From contig JAQBPS010000513.1 of NCBI GenBank assembly GCA_028287415.1, positions 1 to 9,426 of the forward strand: a stretch of DNA of 9,426 bases. The letters are read 5' to 3'. The position numbers and the translations under genes are program-made. This DNA comes from Bacillota bacterium (GTDB taxonomy: Bacteria > Bacillota > Sulfobacillia > Symbiobacteriales > Symbiobacteriaceae). Position 1 is the stretch's first letter. Each line of letters opens with the position of its first letter. The notes beneath the pieces are model-generated. The model saw nothing but the letters and a program-made list of their open reading frames with translations, was not told the origin of the DNA and did not search any database. This document shows, one piece after another, positions 6,123 through 9,426 of the stretch.

Positions 6123-6659
6123 TCAAGTCTCCACGAAACCCGAGAAGCCGTGAACACGAATGAGCCGTCCGATTGACCCAACCTGGCATATCTCCGCGCC
6201 GTTAGCATCCTTGGCCACAATGCAAACCCGAATCTCGGTTGTGCTCCCGAGGAATTGACCCGTTCGGTCAAACACCAGGGTTGCTACGGGAGCGCCACCT
6301 GCCGCCGGCAGGAGGCCGAGGCCTCCGTCGAGATCCACTTCGCGTTGCGTGGTCCAGCCGCCGGCACACGCGGCGCCCGGGGCGCTAACCGTGAGGGGAC
6401 AGGACTCCAACAAGTAGCTGTGGAATACTTGCGACCCCGCAATCGGATTGGGCACGAATTGAATGCGCCACTGTTCGTACCGGCCGATAGCGTTTTGCCG
6501 CGACAAAGAGACGCTGTCCGCCATGGCCGACGCTGCTCTCGACATGCGACTGCTCATGAGCAGGTGAACACTACTGAGCGTAGCGATACCGCTGAGGAGT
6601 GCGATCAGGGCGACAACTACTACCAGTTCGATAAGGGTCAGCCCATTTTCGTCCCGCAT
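6123..6659 (-). CDS. FimT/GspH-like type IV pseudopilin
   Basis: This 178-aa protein has a short charged leader MRDENG, a prepilin peptidase cleavage site G|LTLIE with Glu at +5 of the mature chain, and a ~20-residue hydrophobic helix (VVVVALIALLSGIATL). A soluble domain of ~150 residues follows. The segment MADSVSLSRQNAIGRYEQWRI and the later VFDRTGQFLGSTTEIRVC resemble GspH/FimT minor pilins, which sit at the tip or initiate assembly of a pilus or type II-like pseudopilus. The ATG at 6659 is supported by GGAAGGGGGAG six bases upstream (6666-6676). It is the fourth and last pilin-like gene of the leftward operon, 23 bases after the PilX-like stop, with no terminator directly behind it. There is no assembly ATPase or prepilin peptidase in the window, so it must use machinery encoded elsewhere. 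Confidence 0.85.
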   Translation of the reverse strand: MRDENGLTLIELVVVVALIALLSGIATLSSVHLLMSSRMSRAASAMADSVSLSRQNAIGRYEQWRIQFVPNPIAGSQVFHSYLLESCPLTVSAPGAACAGGWTTQREVDLDGGLGLLPAAGGAPVATLVFDRTGQFLGSTTEIRVCIVAKDANGAEICQVGSIGRLIRVHGFSGFVET

Positions 6660-6682
6660 GGCGAGCTCCCCCTTCCACGCTG

Positions 6683-7144
6683 CTAGGGCCTGTAGCTGGT
6701 CGTTACTGCATAATCGGGGTTCGGCTTTGGCTTCGGCCTCGCCGAAATGGTGCCGGCGACGACCCGCTTGCCTGCTGTGGCGCCCGTTCCTGCCGTACCG
6801 GTGGACACCACCGCATAACTCTGATCGCCGACCTTGCTCACCTGAATCGTGTAATGACCGGCCGGCGCGCCGCTGTCAAGCAACAGCGTCTCTGCACGGC
6901 CATCCAACGCAAGTATTGCCGTGTCGTCGCCCTGTTTGGTGAGCCGAGCCCGGACTCGGTTGAACCCAGCTTCCGCCGCGTAAAACGCAGCCTCGCTGTT
7001 CTCGCTTGTTTTCGTGACCCTGATCTCTCGTATCGAGCGTGCCGTGGTTTCGCTGGCGAACAGCAAGAACACCGCGATCGCGACCAACACCAGCACCAGC
7101 GCGTAGCCCTGCTCAGTTCGCCCTAAGGAAGCCAGTGGCTTCAA
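6683..7144 (-). CDS. PilX-like minor pilin protein
   Basis: About 153 aa. The N-terminus EQG|YALVLVLVAIAVFLLF is a prepilin-like cleavage site plus membrane helix, without the usual Glu at +5. Lacking that Glu is common in PilX- and GspK-type tip pilins. After the helix comes NSEAAFYAAEAGFNRVRARL, the AAEA signature of PilX proteins; the C-terminal tail is rich in Pro and Lys (RPKPKPNP). I place the start at TTG 7144, preceded nine bases upstream by GAGGT; this overlaps the end of the PilW-like gene by 32 bases and suggests translational coupling. The open frame extends to 7321, but the extra residues are shadow of the PilW-like gene and would put ~70 residues ahead of the leader. A role as minor pilin in the same complex is inferred. 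Confidence 0.75.
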   Translation of the reverse strand: MKPLASLGRTEQGYALVLVLVAIAVFLLFASETTARSIREIRVTKTSENSEAAFYAAEAGFNRVRARLTKQGDDTAILALDGRAETLLLDSGAPAGHYTIQVSKVGDQSYAVVSTGTAGTGATAGKRVVAGTISARPKPKPNPDYAVTTSYRP

Positions 7145-7706
7145 GGACGACCGACCTCGTTCCCGATTTGGACACCAGCTGTTTAACCAGGTGGATCTTC
7201 GCAGTGGTACGTAGTGGTGCGTCGACCGTACAACCGAACCACGTGTAATCCACCTGGTTGGGATCGCTGGGGTCAACCTTGACCAGATTCCAGCCCACGA
7301 TGTCGTCACGCTCGACTGCACCTCCCTTGACCACCCACCGATGCAGGTTGTGGGGATCGTCCGTCACATCGTGGGGACTGCCACCGATGGGCGCAGAAGC
7401 AAACCGATACATGACATATTCCGTGACTGCGGCGTTTGTGGCGATCTGGAGATACTCACTAACTTGGCAACTCACCGTTGTCGCAAAGCGGGCGTCCAAT
7501 GTAACCATGGACGCTGGCAAGCGCAACGCTTCATAAGCGTCTGTCTGCTGTTGAAGCAGGCGCTTGTTCGTCATTGTCATAAACAACAACGACGTGACCA
7601 CCAGGATCACCATGCACGTGATTGCCGCGGCGGCCAACAGCTCGGCCAGGCTCATGCCTGCCTGTGACCGCATCAGCCACCGGCCCACAGCATTACAATT
7701 TTTCAA
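7113..7706 (-). CDS. PilW-like minor pilin protein
   Basis: About 197 aa from the TTG at 7706. Leader ending RSQAG, cleavage before MSLAE (Glu at +5), then a hydrophobic helix (LLAAAAITCMVILVVTSLLF) and MTNKRLLQQQTDAYEALRL, typical of PilW/ComGF-like minor pilins. The C-terminal half is globular, with several aromatic residues and two cysteines that may pair. The TTG start overlaps the preceding PilV-like gene by 14 bases and has GGTGGCGGTG upstream. An ATG at 7673 would give the six-residue leader MRSQAG, like that of the FimT-like gene; I cannot decide between the two. It is second in the leftward operon. The pilin-class call is firm; the PilW label rests on helix context and gene order. 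Confidence 0.8.
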   Translation of the reverse strand: MKNCNAVGRWLMRSQAGMSLAELLAAAAITCMVILVVTSLLFMTMTNKRLLQQQTDAYEALRLPASMVTLDARFATTVSCQVSEYLQIATNAAVTEYVMYRFASAPIGGSPHDVTDDPHNLHRWVVKGGAVERDDIVGWNLVKVDPSDPNQVDYTWFGCTVDAPLRTTAKIHLVKQLVSKSGTRSVVLEATGFLRAN

Positions 7707-8124
7707 GCACCGCCACCACTTTCACGGGAGGAAATGGCCTCGGGCAGTTGTTGCACGACACCGTCATAGTGGCTTTGCGAAGTTGACTCTGTTCTGCAGG
7801 GTAGTCATTCGCAGTTGCGGGCGTATACGCACTAATGGTCCAGCCAAGCGTGAACGAGAACTGCCCCACGTCAACCACCTTGGAGTCCGATTTAGGCCAG
7901 AAAGTCGTGCGGTAGGCCTCGTGTCCCAGTTCCTCGATCTTGCTGCTGGCGAGGTTGATCGCAATTTGCCGCTGGAAGGGCGCTGCTCCCCGGATACTGG
8001 CGGTAAAGTCAAGCATCGGTACTGCCACAGCGGACAATAGAGCCACGGCGACAAGGACCTCGACGAGACTCACCCCGTCGCAAGATACAAGCATACGGCG
8101 GAACCAAGAATGCCCGCTGCTCAA
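7693..8124 (-). CDS. PilV-like minor pilin protein, first gene of the pilin operon
   Basis: About 143 aa from TTG 8124. Cleavage site CDG|VSLVE with Glu at +5, then hydrophobic VLVAVALLSAVAVPML and a globular domain ending KVVAVLEKL. The VSLVEVLVAVALLS segment is the classic PilV/GspI N-terminus. Two cysteines (CNNC) lie near the C-terminus. The frame is open up to 8196, but the -35 and -10 boxes at 8168-8196 lie inside that stretch, so the start must be downstream. TTG 8124 has GGGGGTG six bases upstream; ATG 8094 (seven-residue leader) lacks a ribosome binding site but cannot be excluded. It heads a co-directional PilV-PilW-PilX-FimT set, the usual minor-pilin arrangement. Confidence 0.75.
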   Translation of the reverse strand: MSSGHSWFRRMLVSCDGVSLVEVLVAVALLSAVAVPMLDFTASIRGAAPFQRQIAINLASSKIEELGHEAYRTTFWPKSDSKVVDVGQFSFTLGWTISAYTPATANDYPAEQSQLRKATMTVSCNNCPRPFPPVKVVAVLEKL

Positions 8125-8167
8125 ACTCCGCACCCCCAACGCGGACCTGTGTTCGCTATGTATGTAA

Positions 8168-8196
8168 ATTATCTCCAGTACATGAATAAATGTCAA
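8168..8196 (-). promoter_or_regulatory. Near-consensus sigma-A promoter for the pilin operon
   Basis: The minus strand reads TTGACA (8196-8191), 17 bases, GATAAT (8173-8168): a perfect -35 and a -10 with one mismatch to TATAAT at optimal spacing. The start of transcription would fall near 8161, giving a ~37-base leader before TTG 8124. The promoter is about 50 bases inside attR and belongs to the element. The TGA closing the truncated spoVR frame lies within the -35 box. Confidence 0.8.
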
Positions 8197-9017
8197 GTGG
8201 CGATAATGTGTATATTTGGTCCGGAAGGTGCTATGTACCCGTTGATCTGCATCTGCGGGACGAAATAAAGGCTCTCGGCCCGCACGATGGAGAGGACATC
8301 ACGCTGCCAGTCATCCAGGTTGTCGGCGTGCGTCATCAGGAAGTGGAGCAGGTCCTTCTCGGGCTCGGGCGGCACCCGCCGGCGGGCGGGCGGACGGGCC
8401 TCGCCCTTGAGGGGGCGCCCGGTGGCAAGGCTGGGGCTGGGGCCAGTGCCGGGGAACAGGTCGCCGTAGGCGTCCTCCCCGCTTCCGCCGTCGTGTTCTC
8501 TGTGTGTGCGCTCCCGGCGTGGGTACGGATCGATGTGGTCCGAAATGGCGAGTGCGGCGTCGAGGAAGCGCTCCACCGCCAGGTTACCCTCATCGATGCC
8601 GTACTGGCGGATGCGCTGGGCATTCTGCGAGACGGACTCCACCATTTGCCGGTTGGTCGGCTCGAACCAGACGTTGTGCTTGAAGAAGTCCGTGTGGCCG
8701 AACACGTGGGCGACGACGAACTTGTTATGCAGCAGGGAGTTGGTATCCAGGAGAAAGGCATAGCTCGGGTTGGCGTTGATCACCAGCTCGTAGATCTTGC
8801 TGAGGCCGTAATCGTAAGAGGCCTTCATCGTGTAGTAGGCCTTGCCGTGGGTCCAGTGTGAGAACCGGCCTGGCAGCAAGTAAGCCCCGAACTCGTACAG
8901 AATCGTGGCAGGCACGATTTCGAAGTGCGTGGGGAACGGGTCGAGTCCCATCGCGTGCGCCTGATCCCAGATCATCCCGATCGCTGCCTCCAGCCGCGGC
9001 AGGTCGAGGTCATCCAA
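8193..9017 (-). CDS. spoVR: SpoVR-family protein, N-terminal part of an interrupted gene
   Basis: The first ~258 codons are genuine SpoVR: MGLDPFPTHFEIVP, YEFGAYLLPGRFSHW, SKIYELVINANPSYAFL, then VVAHVFGHTDFFKHN with its conserved histidines, and SIVRAESLYFVPQMQ at the insertion point. Beyond the att core the frame continues for about 17 element-encoded residues to the TGA at 8193, giving a 274-aa chimera if translated. The start is TTG 9017, seven bases after GGGGAGGT; it overlaps the yhbH stop by eight bases, which implies translational coupling. Rejoined to 3733-4345 the protein would have 456 residues, close to the ~468 of Bacillus SpoVR. In Bacillus, yhbH and spoVR are sigma-E (mother cell) genes. 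No terminator separates this half from the downstream, co-directional pilin genes. Confidence 0.92.
   Translation of the reverse strand: MDDLDLPRLEAAIGMIWDQAHAMGLDPFPTHFEIVPATILYEFGAYLLPGRFSHWTHGKAYYTMKASYDYGLSKIYELVINANPSYAFLLDTNSLLHNKFVVAHVFGHTDFFKHNVWFEPTNRQMVESVSQNAQRIRQYGIDEGNLAVERFLDAALAISDHIDPYPRRERTHREHDGGSGEDAYGDLFPGTGPSPSLATGRPLKGEARPPARRRVPPEPEKDLLHFLMTHADNLDDWQRDVLSIVRAESLYFVPQMQINGYIAPSGPNIHIIAT
8246..8259 (+). repeat. attR core, 14-bp direct repeat TCTGCATCTGCGGG
   Basis: Identical to 4332-4345. Right of it is spoVR coding sequence (minus strand SLYFVPQM); left of it is element DNA. Confidence 0.9.
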
Positions 9018-9426
9018 TCGGCACACCTCCCCGGCTGAACCACTTCTGGAGGGCGGGGTAGACGTCTTTCTTCTCAGCAATGGTGACGATGACAAACTTG
9101 GGGTCCCTCACCTCGGTAAACGCACCCATGAGCGAGCTGGTGTAGCCGCCGTCCCGGATCTCGCCGTAGCCGAACAGGTTGGAGACGCTGAGCAGCTTCT
9201 GCACCAGGTCCAGGCAGACCTTGTTGTCGCTGTCGCTCCAGTTGTCCCCGTCGGAGAAATGGAACGGGTAGATATTCCAGCGCTCAGGGTCGTAGCGCTC
9301 ATTGATGATGTCCCAGGACAGGCTGTAGGCACTGGAAACCTTGGTGCCGCCACTCTCTGCCAGATGGAAGAAAGTTTCCTCATCCACCTCCTGCGCTTCA
9401 CTGTGGTGGGTGATGAACACGATCTC
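9010..9426 (-). CDS. yhbH: YhbH-family (DUF444) protein, C-terminal part (N-terminus outside window)
   Basis: These ~138 codons are the C-terminal third of the YhbH/YeaH family, von Willebrand A-like proteins that act with the PrkA kinase and SpoVR/YcgB. The frame is open to the right edge. Recognisable segments are EIVFITHHSEAQEVDEETFF, ESGGTKVSSAYSL, YDPERWNIYPFHFSDGDNWS and a C-terminus ending WFSRGGVPIG. The ESGGT and HFSDGDNW stretches are diagnostic of the family. In Bacillus, yhbH is expressed in the mother cell under sigma-E. Here it directly precedes spoVR with an eight-base overlap, so the two form one operon; a prkA gene would be expected to the right of the window. GTG 9420 is internal and not the start. 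Confidence 0.92.
   Translation of the reverse strand, partial: EIVFITHHSEAQEVDEETFFHLAESGGTKVSSAYSLSWDIINERYDPERWNIYPFHFSDGDNWSDSDNKVCLDLVQKLLSVSNLFGYGEIRDGGYTSSLMGAFTEVRDPKFVIVTIAEKKDVYPALQKWFSRGGVPIG
9025..9032 (-). promoter_or_regulatory. Ribosome binding site that sets the spoVR TTG start
   Basis: GGGGAGGT on the minus strand, inside the last codons of yhbH and seven bases before TTG 9017. The in-frame GTG at 9026 overlaps this site and the ATG at 9095 lies deep in yhbH, so both are unlikely starts. Confidence 0.75.

Larger units (their letters stand above)
4332..8259 (+). mobile_element. 3.9-kb serine-recombinase element interrupting spoVR (sporulation intervening-type element)
   Basis: The insertion is delimited by identical 14-bp direct repeats; the unit length (one repeat plus interior) is 3,914 bp. 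It carries a large serine recombinase next to the left end, a 44-aa ORF, and four pilin-like genes. I see no replication, capsid, conjugation or transposase genes. The recombinase is placed as in integrative elements, with its start 51 bases from the core. Excision would restore a 456-codon spoVR. Established precedents are skin in sigK (recombinase SpoIVCA) and SP-beta in spsM (SprA), where excision in the mother cell rebuilds a sporulation gene. Regulated excision here is inferred from position, not shown. A plain integrated element that inactivates spoVR is the alternative. Confidence 0.85.

Noticed and set aside
7113..7321. N-terminal extension of the PilX-like frame up to 7321
   Set aside because: It would place about 70 residues before the prepilin cleavage site and is fully nested in the PilW-like gene; TTG 7144 with GAGGT upstream gives a normal leader.
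3733..9017. Split spoVR as simple gene decay or a duplicated gene
   Set aside because: The halves are complementary, non-overlapping, in frame after removing one repeat unit, and show no internal stops; the 14-bp repeats plus a serine recombinase explain the split.
1..9426. tRNA/rRNA genes, CRISPR arrays, IS transposases
   Set aside because: No cloverleaf-like tRNA, rRNA segment, regularly spaced repeat or transposase motif was recognisable; the insertion site is a protein gene rather than a tRNA.

Overview
The window looks like chromosomal DNA from a high-GC, endospore-forming member of the Bacillota, Symbiobacterium-like in flavour. That is an inference from three things: a yhbH-spoVR sporulation pair, strong GGAGG-type ribosome binding sites with many GTG/TTG starts, and a close relative of the Bacillus niacin transporter NiaP. 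I cannot name the species.

Left flank (1-3732): the C-terminal half of a HelD-type UvrD-like helicase (+) converges on a creatininase-family amidohydrolase (-) across a strong shared hairpin. A roughly 240-bp divergent spacer follows, holding a decayed copy of a ~105-bp repeat and a perfect 15-bp palindrome. Next come niaP (+) and about 350 bp without a convincing gene.

Right part (3733-9426): the yhbH-spoVR operon runs leftward, with yhbH entering from the right edge. spoVR is cut in two by a 3,914-bp insertion bounded by a perfect 14-bp direct repeat (4332-4345 and 8246-8259). Recombination between the repeats would rejoin spoVR exactly in frame into a normal 456-codon protein. The element carries a large serine recombinase (+) immediately beside its left end, a 44-aa basic ORF (-), and a leftward operon of four type IV pilin-like genes (PilV-, PilW-, PilX- and FimT/GspH-like). 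A near-consensus vegetative promoter sits just inside the right end.

This layout is that of a sporulation-gene intervening element, comparable in logic to skin in sigK and SP-beta in spsM, but very small and with pilin genes as its only recognisable cargo. The working model, which is inference, is that vegetative cells keep the element and can express the pilins. A mother-cell-expressed recombinase would then excise it and restore spoVR. The 44-aa ORF has a frameshifted relative outside the element, upstream of niaP, and could be an accessory (directionality) factor; this is unproven.
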